Position numbers and translations under genes: made by a program. Of a stretch of DNA of 64,000 nucleotides, positions 35,416 to 45,693 are shown one piece after another (the first letter of the stretch is position 1; each line of letters starts with the position of its first letter). Where the stretch lies: the NCBI RefSeq assembly GCF_017115025.1, contig NZ_JABXKM010000136.1, positions 1 to 64,000 of the forward strand, written 5' to 3'. The stretch is from Nostoc sp. NOS(2021). GTDB taxonomy: Bacteria > Cyanobacteriota > Cyanobacteriia > Cyanobacteriales > Nostocaceae. The notes under the pieces are model-generated. The model had not been told where the DNA came from. It saw nothing but the letters and a program-made list of their open reading frames with translations, and made no database searches.

Positions 35416-36735
35416 CTACAAGAAAGTTAAAGCTTGACCCCGCACTTGCGTATTTACCTGGCCTTTGTCATAAACTATCTCACCACCGACAATGGTGGTT
35501 GTAGCCCAGCCGGTGAGGTTCCAGCCTTCAAAAGGACTCCAATGGCATTTGGTTAAAAGTTCCTCGCGCCGAACTGGACGATATGTGTTTAAATCGACAA
35601 GCACTAAATCGGCATCATAACCAGGTGCGATCGCTCCTTTATTGGGAATACCATAAGCTACAGCTACAGCTTTAGACATCCAGTTCACAACTTGAGCCAC
35701 AGTACACTGTCCTTGCATTGCCGCAGTTAACATCAAAGCTAGGGAAGTTTCTACCCCAGGCATTCCCGAAGGACTATTGGGGTATTCTTGAGCTTTTTCT
35801 TCTAAGGTGTGCGGTGCGTGATCTGTGGCGATGAAATCAATCACGCCATCGCGCAAAGCTTGCCAGAGAACTTCGTTATCGTGGGGCGATCGCAAAGGTG
35901 GATTCATCTGTGCTAAGGTACCAATTGTTTCATAAGCACTGGTATTTAACAACAAATGCTGTGGTGTTACCTCTGCTGTCACCCAAGTAGGTTTCTCCTG
36001 ACGCAGCAAATCTGCTTCTTCAGCCGTTGACAAATGCAGAATATGCAAACGACGCTGATATTTTTGAGAAAGTTTTAATGCCAGTTGAGTTGCCAACAGT
36101 GCCGCTTGATTATCTTGAATTTGCGAGTGAACGGCTGGATCGTGAATGTTGGCAAATTCTTGGCGGCGTTGGTTGATTCTAGCTTGGTCTTCGGCATGAA
36201 CGGCAATCAAGCGATCGCCTTTAGCAAATATCGCAGAGAGTGCTGTTTCGCCATCAATCAGCAACTGACCATGCATCGACCCCATGAAAATCTTAATTCC
36301 CGGTGTTGGCTTTGCCAAAAGCAAATCTGGTAAATTCTCTGCTGTTGCCCCAATAAAAAAGCCATAATTAACCAAGCACTTTTGGGAGGCACGTTCTAGC
36401 TTGTCGTCTAAAGCCTGCTGTGTCGTTGTCAGGGGGCGCGTATTGGGCATTTCTAAAAAGGAAGTAACTCCGCCTTTAGCACAGGCACAACTGGCGGTGA
36501 ATAAATCTTCCTTATGTTCTAGTCCAGGTTCCCGGAAATGCACCTGCGGATCAATAACTCCTGGCAACAAAGTTAACCCTTCTGCGTCAATTTCAGTGGC
36601 TAGTGCTGTTTGGGAGATTTCTGGCGCAACTTCGACTATTTGGCGATCGCGCGTCAACACATCCCCAATCATCAGTTCCCCATTGGGTAGGATTATGCGA
36701 GCGTGGCGAATCAGTAAAATTTGTGGAGATGACAT
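35416..36735 (-). CDS. pyrC: Dihydroorotase
   Basis: 439 residues, class I amidohydrolase. Metal motif VHFREPG near residue 63, GGVTSFLEMPNTRP, GIKIFMGSMHG (Lys), HILHLSTAEEADLL, FIATDHAPH and a C-terminal VVGGEIVYDKGQV. Cyclises N-carbamoyl-aspartate to dihydroorotate in pyrimidine synthesis. It is a lone gene, divergent from lepB. Confidence 0.92.
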   Translation of the reverse strand: MSSPQILLIRHARIILPNGELMIGDVLTRDRQIVEVAPEISQTALATEIDAEGLTLLPGVIDPQVHFREPGLEHKEDLFTASCACAKGGVTSFLEMPNTRPLTTTQQALDDKLERASQKCLVNYGFFIGATAENLPDLLLAKPTPGIKIFMGSMHGQLLIDGETALSAIFAKGDRLIAVHAEDQARINQRRQEFANIHDPAVHSQIQDNQAALLATQLALKLSQKYQRRLHILHLSTAEEADLLRQEKPTWVTAEVTPQHLLLNTSAYETIGTLAQMNPPLRSPHDNEVLWQALRDGVIDFIATDHAPHTLEEKAQEYPNSPSGMPGVETSLALMLTAAMQGQCTVAQVVNWMSKAVAVAYGIPNKGAIAPGYDADLVLVDLNTYRPVRREELLTKCHWSPFEGWNLTGWATTTIVGGEIVYDKGQVNTQVRGQALTFL

Positions 36736-37000
36736 AAGGATAAGGAATTAAAAATTCAAAATTAGGAAATGCAATGTTGGCAAGCATCCTGGTTATTGAC
36801 TCAATGTAAATTCAAGCAAGGGCGGCTTATGTATTACAGAGAACTATGCTTTTAGGTTAAACTTATTCGCGCTCGAAGTAACTAATGGTAGTCAAGATGC
36901 AAACATGACTAGGAAATTAAAGTTTTCCCGTTAAGATTAACAGATAAAGTCTCACTAGGCGAGTTAATTACCTACATTTTTCTTTCAGTTAAGTAATTTC

Positions 37001-37642
37001 ATGCATAATCAAGTGTCTGATAACAACTCTAGTCAACAACCTGATAATTCCTGGATCGCAGAGCTAGGTAGAACAATTGTATTGAGCATTGTTCTAGCTC
37101 TGGGAATTCGTACCTTTGTTGCGGAAGCACGCTGGATTCCTTCTGGCTCGATGGAACCCACTCTGCATGGTACGCCAAACCAGTGGGAGGCAGACAAAAT
37201 CATTGTCGATAAATTGAAGTATAAATTTGCTGACCCGCAGCGGGGAGACATTGTAGTATTCTCACCTACACAAGAGCTACAAAAAGAACAATACCAAGAT
37301 GCTTTTATTAAACGTGTAATTGGCTTACCTGGTGAAAAAGTACAACTTAAGGATGGCAAAGTCTATATCAACAACAAACCCCTCCCAGAAGCCAATTACC
37401 TCAGTTCTGGGCAGAGTACAGTCATTGATGTTTGCCAATCAGGGCCACAACCACCTTTTTTGGCAAAACCCCAGACTATACCAGCCGATTCATATTTAGT
37501 ACTAGGTGACAATCGTAACAACAGTTATGATGGCCGCTGCTGGGGTCTTGTCCCCCGCCAGAATATTATTGGACGTGCTGTAGTTCGCTTCTGGCCTCTA
37601 AATCATATTGGCGGAATAGATAAATCGCCACTATATCCATAA
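37001..37642 (+). CDS. lepB: Signal peptidase I
   Basis: 213 residues. One N-terminal membrane anchor (IVLSIVLALGIRTFVAEARWI), catalytic Ser in IPSGSMEPTL, catalytic Lys in FIKRVIGLPGE, box E GDNRNNSYDGRCWG. Removes signal peptides from exported proteins at the outer face of the membrane. The start at MHNQVSDNN gives the usual short cytosolic tail. Confidence 0.93.
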   Translation: MHNQVSDNNSSQQPDNSWIAELGRTIVLSIVLALGIRTFVAEARWIPSGSMEPTLHGTPNQWEADKIIVDKLKYKFADPQRGDIVVFSPTQELQKEQYQDAFIKRVIGLPGEKVQLKDGKVYINNKPLPEANYLSSGQSTVIDVCQSGPQPPFLAKPQTIPADSYLVLGDNRNNSYDGRCWGLVPRQNIIGRAVVRFWPLNHIGGIDKSPLYP

Positions 37643-38486
37643 TTAACAATATTAGACAACAGGGAGGCAGCCGTTTGGGCGGGTTTCCCGACTTGAGGGA
37701 CTGCCGTAGGAAAACTTAGCCAAGATTTTACAAATCGGCGATCAGGTTGACATATTTCCACAACAAAATTAACATTTCTTTAAAATTGTTGTAGTTAATT
37801 AAATATAGCAATCCTGAATCATTCGTAAGAAACAAGATCCCCGACTTCGTAAAAGTTGTCGGGGATCTGCGGCTTGTAATTCTCACAAATCAAATAGGAT
37901 TGCTATATAAGCCACATTCCGCGCTTCAACAAATCTTACAAAAAACAGTTGATATTATTAAGTATTAACACTGCTATTTTCTCGGCATTTGGCGTAGGCG
38001 TAGCCCGTCGTAGACATCGCTATTCAACTACCATTAGCCCAAAATTTGTAATACTCGCATATTACAATCCGAAGTACGAAATGTGGGATATAAGTTTTTG
38101 TACAAGTCCAGAGGTTTTGAGACCGGAAAATCAAGACATCAGCAATTAAAAATTAAATTTAGGATTGAGTGCTAATGGCAACCTGAATTTTAGAATGGCA
38201 TACTGTAGTTTATCGGTTAAATTTCAGTTCATCCGAGAAAATCTGTTGACATATTACCAGATTAAACTGAGCAATTTCAGATGTGATGGCGTACCCACCC
38301 GTCGTAGGCGATGTCTGTTTGAAAATTAGGCGTTGGAGGAACTCAGCGAGTCAAACAAGTATAAAAACATAAGTATGTTTTTATACTAAAGTAAAACGTA
38401 AAAATATATGTCATAACCAAAGCGATCGCACGCCGTAATTATACTAAGATTAAATGTAGCTGATATTGCAAAAGAGTCCCTAGTAT
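37643..38486. other. Gene-free region with MITE and coding-repeat twin
   Basis: Holds the element at 37804-37907, the 34-base repeat at 37988-38021 that also occurs within the response regulator at 5671-5704, and a related CCCGTCGTAGGCGATGTC fragment near 38295. The upstream side must hold the promoter of the kinase at 38487. Confidence 0.6.
37804..37907. mobile_element. Small palindromic MITE (104 bases)
   Basis: Perfect 12-base ends TATAGCAATCCT / AGGATTGCTATA with TA at each outer edge. An inner stem GATCCCCGAC / GTCGGGGATC. A second copy, split by another repeat, spans 50526-50800. Confidence 0.7.
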
Positions 38487-41400
38487 ATGCTGGGGAAGAA
38501 TCAAACAACAATGTTATCCAAACTTCAGCCCGTCAAATCTATTAATCGCTTCGTTGGCAAAGTTTATGCCAAGATGCCTCTGAGGTATGTTCTGATTGTG
38601 CCCTTTATATTGCAAATTTGTGGGGCGGTGGGACTTGTGGGCTATCTTTCGTATCAAAACGGACAAAAAGCCGTAAAGGAGCTTGCTACTCAATTAGAAA
38701 ATGAAATCTGCGATCGCATTGAACAGCATCTTGATGACTATTTAACAAACCCGAAGCAAATCAATCAAATCAATTTAGATGCAGTTGAGCTAGGTTTACT
38801 CAACCTTTCTGACTTTAAAACCACCGGAAATTACTTTTGGAAACAAATGCAGGTTTTCGATGTGGGCTACAACAACTTTGCCAACCCCAAAGGTGAATTT
38901 ATCGGTATTGAACGTTTAGATAATGGCAGACTTTTAATTAATGAAGTTACCCAAAAACATGGCATCGGGAAACTTTATGTTTACAATACAGACCGAAAAG
39001 GTAATCACCGCCAGTTGCAGCAAGTCAAAAATTACGATCCTCGCCTAGAAGCGTGGTATGCAGATGCAGTCAAGATAGGCAAACCCGTCTGGAGTCAAAT
39101 TTATCAATGGGAAGATAAACCACAAATTTTATCCATATCTTCCAGCTATCCTGTTTACGATAAAACTCACAAACTGGTTGGGGTGATTGGTATCGATTTG
39201 ATATTGTCACAAATCAGCAACTTTTTAGCCAAATTCAATACCGAACGGTCGGGTCAAACTTTTATTTTAGAGCATTCTGGGTTAATAGTGGCTTCTTCTA
39301 GCGAGCCACCATATATCATCATTAATGGTAAAGGAAAACGTCGAGCAGCATTAGATAGTCAAAATTCTTTAATTAGACTTACAACACAGTCCTTGATCAA
39401 ACGCTTTGGCAGTCTTAAGTTTGTTGTGGGGAAGCAACAGCTGAATTTTACCGCCGATGGAATGCGTTATTTTGTGCAGGTAAAAAGTTGGAGGGACGAA
39501 CTGGGTTTAGATTGGCTAATCGTGGCGGTGATTCCCGAAGGCGAATTTATGGAGCAAATTAACGCCAACACCCACATCACTCTTTTGCTGTGTATAGTTG
39601 CTTTTTTAGTGGCTACAAGAATTGGGATTTTGACTGCTCGCTGGGTAATTAAGCCGATTTTACAATTAAACACATCAGCGAAGAAAATTGCTCAAGGTGA
39701 ATGGGAGCAAATACCAGAAATTCAGCGTTCCGATGAGCTTGGGGAACTAGCCAAGTCATTTGAAACTATGGCAAAGCAACTCCAAGCATCCTTTAATACT
39801 TTGTCAGCAAAGAATGCCCAGATGCAAGTCTTAAATGAGGCCCTATCTCACAGTGAGAGTCGGCTAACTCAATTTTTAGAAGCCATGCCGGTAGGTGTAT
39901 TTATTATAGATGCTGAAGGTGAACCTTATTATACAAATCAAATTGGGCAGCAAATTCTTGGTCAAGGAGCGATTGCAAAAGTTAGTGTTGAACAATTGTC
40001 AGATGTATATCAAGCTTACCTTGCCGGTACTGATCAATTTTATCCCAGCGATCGCCTGCCAGTTTTGAGAGCATTGCAAGGGGAAAGTGTCAGGGTTGAT
40101 GATATTGAAATTCGCCATTGTGGCAAGATTACTCCCATTGAAGTTTTAGGAAAACCAATTTATGATGAATCGGGGAATCTGGCTTTTGCGATCGCCACAT
40201 TTTTTGATATCACCCAACGCAAACAAACAGAAAAGTTATTAGCAGAATACAATCGCACCTTAGAGGCTAAAGTAAAAAAACGTACTGAAGAGTTCCAGCA
40301 AGTTATCGAGCAACTGCAAAGTACCCAAGAAGAACTGATTCAATCGCAAAAAATTGCGGCACAGGAACAACAAGCAGCCGTTCGTGAAGCGGCGCGAAGC
40401 GCCGCCGCCAACCTTGCCAAAAGCGAATTCCTCGCTAATATGAGCCACGAACTGCGTACCCCACTCAATGCCATTCTTGGTTTCAGCCAAGTCATGAGCC
40501 GAGATTATTCGCTATCTGGGGAACATCAAGAAAACTTGGCAATTATTAATCGTGCTGGCGAACATCTACTCAAGTTAATTAACAACATTCTAGAAATGTC
40601 TAAAATCGAAGCTGGCAAAATCAGATTAAATCGCAGCAGCTTTGACTTAATTCATGTGTTGAAGAACTTAGAAGAGATGTTGCACTTGCGTGCTGCATCT
40701 AAAAATTTAGAATTACTGTTTGAATATGCACAATACATTCCTAAATACATAGAAGCGGACGAAAATAAATTGTGTCAAATATTGCTCAATCTCTTGGGAA
40801 ATGCCATCAAATTTACTGGTACGGGGAGGGTGACGTTACGGGTGAGACTGGGGGCTGGGGAGCAAAATCCTTCTTATCCCCCTTATCTCTTCTTCGAGGT
40901 ACAAGACACTGGCTGTGGTATTGCTCCACAAGAAATTGACTTGCTGTTTGAGGCTTTTGAACAAACCGAAATCGGCAGAAAATCCCAACAAGGGACGGGA
41001 CTGGGTTTAGCGATTAGCCGTAAATACGTGCAACTGATGGGAGGAGATATTACTGTCAGCAGTCTGCCTGGTGTCGGTAGTACATTTGCCTTTGATGTTC
41101 AGATTGCTCTAACTTGCCCCAGAGAAATCCCGACAAACCAAATTAAATCCCAAATTCTAGCCTTAGCACCGACTGAAAAAGCATACCGCATCTTAGTAGT
41201 TGACGACTCCAAAGAAAGCCGTCTGTTGCTGGTTAAAATTCTCACACCTCTAGGCTTTGAAGTCAGGGAAGCTACTGATGGTAGGGAAGCGATCGCTAAT
41301 TGGGAATCTTGGCAACCACACTTGATTTTTATGGATATGCGAATGCCGATCATGGACGGTTACGAAGCCACAAGAATGATTAAAGCTAAACAAATAGGGC

Positions 41401-41990
41401 ATGGGGCAGCCACGTTGCGGAGGTTCCCGAAGTTGTACTCCTACGGAGAAGCAACTGCTGTCATGGGAAATGATGCATTTGGTACGTCCACTTTGCAAAC
41501 GCGGACGCCAACAGCCCTGCCTCCCCTTTGCGACTTCTCTGAGGTAACACAGGGTTGCTCTAATACACACACGATCATTATTGCCCTAACTGCTAGCGCC
41601 TTTGAGGAAGAACGCCAGAAAATTTTGTCTATTGGCTGCGATGATTTTATTCGCAAGCCATTCACACAGGAAGTATTATTGGAAAAACTGAGCCAACATC
41701 TGGGTGTAAAGTATACCAACCAAGTAGAAATCACAAAGACAGCAGTTGTCGATCAATCTACACAAATGTTTGTCAGTGTTGCCGAACTCCTGAGCCATTT
41801 ATCACAAATGTCACCTGAGTGGCTCCAACAGATCCACTATGCCGCAGCCAGCTGTAGCGATGAACTGATTTTAGAGTTACTCAAGCAAATTCCATCAGAT
41901 AATGGTCAAGTTTTCCAACTTCTCCGGGATTTAGCAAATAACTACCAGTTTGAGAAAATCATGGAATTGACTATAACAAACCTAGAATGA
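38487..41990 (+). CDS. Hybrid sensor histidine kinase (Cache, HAMP, PAS, receiver)
   Basis: 1167 residues. TM1 about 33-55, extracellular dCache-like domain about 60-355, TM2 about 360-382, HAMP to about 435, PAS about 462-575, coiled coil, HisKA with ANMSHELRTPLNAILGF (His654), HATPase about 760-875 (NAIKFTG, GTGLGLAISRK) and a C-terminal receiver with phospho-Asp950 (IFMDMRMP) and FIRKPF Lys. Within the receiver about 59 residues (969-1027) of repeat-like sequence are inserted between ATRMIKAKQ and TIIIALTASA. It overlaps the next gene by 4 bases (ATGA). Senses an unknown external ligand and probably passes phosphate to the downstream regulators. An ATG at 38511 is a possible alternative start. 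Confidence 0.9.
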   Translation: MLGKNQTTMLSKLQPVKSINRFVGKVYAKMPLRYVLIVPFILQICGAVGLVGYLSYQNGQKAVKELATQLENEICDRIEQHLDDYLTNPKQINQINLDAVELGLLNLSDFKTTGNYFWKQMQVFDVGYNNFANPKGEFIGIERLDNGRLLINEVTQKHGIGKLYVYNTDRKGNHRQLQQVKNYDPRLEAWYADAVKIGKPVWSQIYQWEDKPQILSISSSYPVYDKTHKLVGVIGIDLILSQISNFLAKFNTERSGQTFILEHSGLIVASSSEPPYIIINGKGKRRAALDSQNSLIRLTTQSLIKRFGSLKFVVGKQQLNFTADGMRYFVQVKSWRDELGLDWLIVAVIPEGEFMEQINANTHITLLLCIVAFLVATRIGILTARWVIKPILQLNTSAKKIAQGEWEQIPEIQRSDELGELAKSFETMAKQLQASFNTLSAKNAQMQVLNEALSHSESRLTQFLEAMPVGVFIIDAEGEPYYTNQIGQQILGQGAIAKVSVEQLSDVYQAYLAGTDQFYPSDRLPVLRALQGESVRVDDIEIRHCGKITPIEVLGKPIYDESGNLAFAIATFFDITQRKQTEKLLAEYNRTLEAKVKKRTEEFQQVIEQLQSTQEELIQSQKIAAQEQQAAVREAARSAAANLAKSEFLANMSHELRTPLNAILGFSQVMSRDYSLSGEHQENLAIINRAGEHLLKLINNILEMSKIEAGKIRLNRSSFDLIHVLKNLEEMLHLRAASKNLELLFEYAQYIPKYIEADENKLCQILLNLLGNAIKFTGTGRVTLRVRLGAGEQNPSYPPYLFFEVQDTGCGIAPQEIDLLFEAFEQTEIGRKSQQGTGLGLAISRKYVQLMGGDITVSSLPGVGSTFAFDVQIALTCPREIPTNQIKSQILALAPTEKAYRILVVDDSKESRLLLVKILTPLGFEVREATDGREAIANWESWQPHLIFMDMRMPIMDGYEATRMIKAKQIGHGAATLRRFPKLYSYGEATAVMGNDAFGTSTLQTRTPTALPPLCDFSEVTQGCSNTHTIIIALTASAFEEERQKILSIGCDDFIRKPFTQEVLLEKLSQHLGVKYTNQVEITKTAVVDQSTQMFVSVAELLSHLSQMSPEWLQQIHYAAASCSDELILELLKQIPSDNGQVFQLLRDLANNYQFEKIMELTITNLE

Positions 41991-43822
41991 ATTACGAGCA
42001 TTTAAACCCTGATAAAAAAGATATTTTGATCATTGACGATATGGCGGACAACCTCCGGGTTTTATCCTCCATATTGACAAGGGAAGGGTATAACGTTCGT
42101 AAAGCCTTGAACTGGCAAATGGCACTGACAGCAACTCAAACAGTATTACCGGATTTGATTCTACTTGATATTATGATGCCAGAAGTAGATGGCTATGAAA
42201 TTTGTCAGACCTTTAAAGCTTGGGAGCTAACAGCCGATATTCCGGTAATTTTTATTAGCGCTTTAGATGATGTTTTTGACAAAGTTAAAGCCTTTAGGGT
42301 AGGTGGTGTAGACTATATCACCAAACCTTTTGAGTTTCAAGAAGTTTTAGTGCGCGTGCAAAATCAACTGGCATTGAGATCGGCGCGATTAGAAATATTG
42401 AAACTAAATGTGGAACTGGAAGATCGCGTAAAACAGAGGACTGGGGAGCTAGAAAAAACTCTACAAAAACTCCAACAAGAAATCACTTCCCGCCAGAAAT
42501 TGCAAAGTAAACTGCTAGATATAGCGTTGCATGATTCACTGACTGGATTACCAAACCGAGTTTTGTTTATTAGGCGACTAGAAAATGCTCTAAATCGGGC
42601 GAAGCAAGAATCTAGTTATCAGTTTGCGGTACTTTTTTTGGACTGCGATCGCTTCAAGGTTATCAATGATTCTCTTGGTCATCCCGTGGGAGATGAATTG
42701 CTGATAGCCATTGCTCGTCGCCTGCAAGGATGTCTGATACCTATCGATACTCTATCACGATTGGGCGGTGACGAATTTGGAATTATCCTAGAAAATATCA
42801 CAGATATCAACATAGCAATCCAAGTTGCCGAACGAATTATCCAACAGCTATCACTTGCTTTTAAACTGTCAAGATATGAAGTATTTATGAATGCCAGTAT
42901 TGGTATTAGTTGGGGCAATAAAGATTATGATCGCCCAGAGTATTTGCTGCGGGATGCTGATACGGCAATGTATCGGGCTAAGGCTCAAGGAAGAGCCAAC
43001 TATCACGTTTTCAATCCACTGATGCATCAGGAAGCTATTCAGCTTTTAGAGTTAGAAAATGACCTGCGAAGGGCTGTTGAAAGGCAAGAATTCCTCGTTT
43101 ATTATCAGCCAATTGTTTCCCTAACTACAGGCAGAATTTCTGGATTTGAAGCTTTGGTACGCTGGCAACATCCGATTCGTGGTCTGGTTTCTCCCACAGA
43201 ATTTATTCCTGTGGCCGAAGAAACAGGTTTGATTAATGCTATCAATACTTGGGTATTACAGTCAGCTTGTCATCAATTAAGCATCTGGCAACATCATCCA
43301 GTGACACCAGAACCTCTAACTATGAGTGTCAATTTGAGTGCACGGTTATTTTCACAGATCAATTTGGTAGAACAAATTGACCGAATAATTTATGAAAATA
43401 AAATAAATCCTGCATACTTGGAATTAGAAATTACAGAAAGTGTACTTATGGAAAATACTAATGCGATTAAAATAATTCTTCAACAACTAAAGCAGCGAAA
43501 AATCAAGTTGATTATGGATGACTTTGGTACAGGATATTCCTCTTTGAGTTACCTGCACATCTTTCCTTTGAATGCACTCAAAATTGATAAATCTTTCGTC
43601 AAACGTATGCAGGAAAACAAAGAGAATATGGGGTTAGTACCAGCAATGATTGGCATTGCCAACTCAATGGGGATGAGTGCGATCGCTGAAGGTGTCGAAA
43701 CACAAGAACAGTTAGCCCAATTGAGAAGTTTAAACTGTAATTTTGCTCAAGGATATCTGTTTTCTAAACCCATAGAACAACAATTGGTTCTTAAGTTGCT
43801 TGCCGCAGCACCTCAATGGTAG
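41987..43822 (+). CDS. Response regulator with GGDEF and EAL domains
   Basis: 611 residues. Receiver at 10-130 (IIDDMADNLRVL, LLDIMMPEVDGYE, ISALDD, YITKPFE), coiled coil, GGDEF domain with intact GGDEF (SRLGGDEFGIIL), and EAL domain with EALVRWQHP, NLSARLF, DDFGTGYSSLSYL and KIDKSFV. Such proteins make and break cyclic di-GMP; both active sites look complete, so the balance would be set by phosphorylation. Translationally coupled to the hybrid kinase upstream. Confidence 0.92.
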   Translation: MNYEHLNPDKKDILIIDDMADNLRVLSSILTREGYNVRKALNWQMALTATQTVLPDLILLDIMMPEVDGYEICQTFKAWELTADIPVIFISALDDVFDKVKAFRVGGVDYITKPFEFQEVLVRVQNQLALRSARLEILKLNVELEDRVKQRTGELEKTLQKLQQEITSRQKLQSKLLDIALHDSLTGLPNRVLFIRRLENALNRAKQESSYQFAVLFLDCDRFKVINDSLGHPVGDELLIAIARRLQGCLIPIDTLSRLGGDEFGIILENITDINIAIQVAERIIQQLSLAFKLSRYEVFMNASIGISWGNKDYDRPEYLLRDADTAMYRAKAQGRANYHVFNPLMHQEAIQLLELENDLRRAVERQEFLVYYQPIVSLTTGRISGFEALVRWQHPIRGLVSPTEFIPVAEETGLINAINTWVLQSACHQLSIWQHHPVTPEPLTMSVNLSARLFSQINLVEQIDRIIYENKINPAYLELEITESVLMENTNAIKIILQQLKQRKIKLIMDDFGTGYSSLSYLHIFPLNALKIDKSFVKRMQENKENMGLVPAMIGIANSMGMSAIAEGVETQEQLAQLRSLNCNFAQGYLFSKPIEQQLVLKLLAAAPQW

Positions 43823-44090
43823 CTATCAAATAGCACCTGGGAAAAATTTCATGGTTGACGCTCGGCTAAAGAATCTGCGTGTGCTATCTACTTTACTGCT
43901 GTAAGCAGGCTATCAGGTTCGCAAAGCTCATAACTGACCAATAGCCTTGATAGTCTGTAAAACTCTCCAGCCACCGTGAGAGTTAAACTATAAATACAAG
44001 TATTTCGGTGAAATTGGTCAACAAATTTCAGGGTGATTTCAAAGAAGCATTTACTATCCTCAATAATTATACGCATAACTTTTGATAATA

Positions 44091-45377
44091 ATGCATTTTA
44101 ATCAAACTAACCATCATAAAAGAAATATTTTGGTGGTCGATGATACCCCAGATAATTTGCGGCTTTTATCGGCAATGTTGACTGCACAAGGCTTTGAAGT
44201 TCGCAAAGCCTTAAACGGTAAAATGGCACTGACTGCGTGTCAAATGGTTTTGCCCGATGTGATTTTGTTAGATATCAATATGCCAGATATGGATGGCTAT
44301 CAAGTTTGTCAACAACTGAAAGCTGATGATAAAACTTGTGAAGTCCCAGTAATTTTTATTAGCGCCTTGGATGATGTTGTAGATAAGGTAAAAGCCTTTG
44401 ATGTTGGTGGTGTAGATTATATTGCAAAACCTTTTCATGGGGCAGAGGTTGTGTTGCGAATTGAAAATCAGATTAATTTACGTTTGCTCCAAGTTAAACT
44501 GCAAGAAAAAAACTTTTTACTCCAACAAGCTCTTGACAACTTGAAAGCCTCTCAAGTTAAACAAATTCAGAACGAAAAGATGGTGGCGCTGGGGCAGTTA
44601 GTAGCTGGGCTGGCTCATGAGATTAATAACCCGATCAGTTTTATTTATGGGAATCTCCAATATGCTGGTCAATATGTGCAAGACCTAGTGAATATGATTG
44701 AGGTCTATCAACAGGAATATCCTAAACCCACACCAAAAATTCAGCAAATAGCCAAAAATATAGACCTGAATTTTATAATTAAGGATCTGCAAAACCTGAT
44801 AGGTGCAATGTATAGAGGATCTGATCGCATTCGAGAAATTGTACTGGCGCTACAACACTTCTCTCGGCATGATGAAGCAGAGATGAAACGGGTAAATATC
44901 CATGAAGACATCGAAAATACTTTGGTGATGTTACAACATCGACTCAGGGAAGCAGCAGACCGTCCCGCAATTGTTGTAGTAAAAGATTATGGTCACTTGC
45001 CCCTAGTCACTTGTTATACGAGTGAACTAAACCAAGTATTTATGCATCTGTTGAATAATGCTATTGATGCAATAGAAGAGGGAGTGGGAAATCAATCTCC
45101 TACTCCCCAAATTTTGATTCACACAGAGGTGACAGACTTGAATATGGTCAAAATTGCGATCGCTGATAATGGCCCTGGTATAGAAGAGTCGTTGCGCTCG
45201 CGTTTATTTGACCCATTTTTTACGACAAAATCTGTGGGCAAAGGTAGTGGGCTAGGATTATCTATTAGCTATCAGATTATCGTGCAAAAACACCGAGGAA
45301 ATATTACCTGCACCTCATCCGTTGGCAAAGGAGCAGAGTTTGCGATCGAAATTCCCATAGAGCAGACTGAGCCTTAA
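44091..45377 (+). CDS. Receiver-histidine kinase hybrid
   Basis: 428 residues from the ATG at 44091; a TTG at 44082 is weaker. Receiver domain at 12-130 (LVVDDTPDNLRLL, LLDINMPDMDGY, FISALDD, YIAKPF), coiled coil, a HisKA variant with GLAHEINNPISFIYGNL and a HATPase domain (NNAIDAIEE, DNGPGIE, GKGSGLGLSIS). The H-box matches that of the kinase at the left window edge. It begins about 270 bases after the GGDEF-EAL gene, so it may form part of the same phosphorelay. Confidence 0.9.
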   Translation: MHFNQTNHHKRNILVVDDTPDNLRLLSAMLTAQGFEVRKALNGKMALTACQMVLPDVILLDINMPDMDGYQVCQQLKADDKTCEVPVIFISALDDVVDKVKAFDVGGVDYIAKPFHGAEVVLRIENQINLRLLQVKLQEKNFLLQQALDNLKASQVKQIQNEKMVALGQLVAGLAHEINNPISFIYGNLQYAGQYVQDLVNMIEVYQQEYPKPTPKIQQIAKNIDLNFIIKDLQNLIGAMYRGSDRIREIVLALQHFSRHDEAEMKRVNIHEDIENTLVMLQHRLREAADRPAIVVVKDYGHLPLVTCYTSELNQVFMHLLNNAIDAIEEGVGNQSPTPQILIHTEVTDLNMVKIAIADNGPGIEESLRSRLFDPFFTTKSVGKGSGLGLSISYQIIVQKHRGNITCTSSVGKGAEFAIEIPIEQTEP

Positions 45378-45693
45378 GTGAGAATATTTCGTTCCCATAG
45401 TACTCCACATAAATTGAGCCGGATTTACGTGAATTTACTTATTGTTTTTTTGCGAGCTTTGTGAGAGTCTCCTTTACATAACAATTAAATGCCTTAAATC
45501 GATAGAGTTACCGTAGTTTAATAAAAGCCAAAAATATGAAAATCTCTATGAGGCTGACATTCAACCAGGCACAGTTGAGTTGTAGGGGCATAGCATCAGC
45601 AAGATTCTCTGCCGAACCCAAAAATTGCGTAGGCGCAGCCCGCCTTCTCTACGAGACGCTCCGCGAACGGCATCGCTATTGGGAATTAATCTG
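45378..45693. other. Intergenic region with interspersed repeat
   Basis: 45628-45676 is a GCGTAGGCGCAGCCCGCC...CTCTACGAGACGCTCCGCGAACG repeat. It extends the open frame of the next gene upstream (MRRRSPPSL...), but that stretch is repeat and not protein. Confidence 0.6.

Noticed and set aside
45625-45693. Upstream extension of the NIL protein (MRRRSPPSL...)
   Set aside because: Encoded by an interspersed repeat found elsewhere in the window; ATG at 45694 is preferred.
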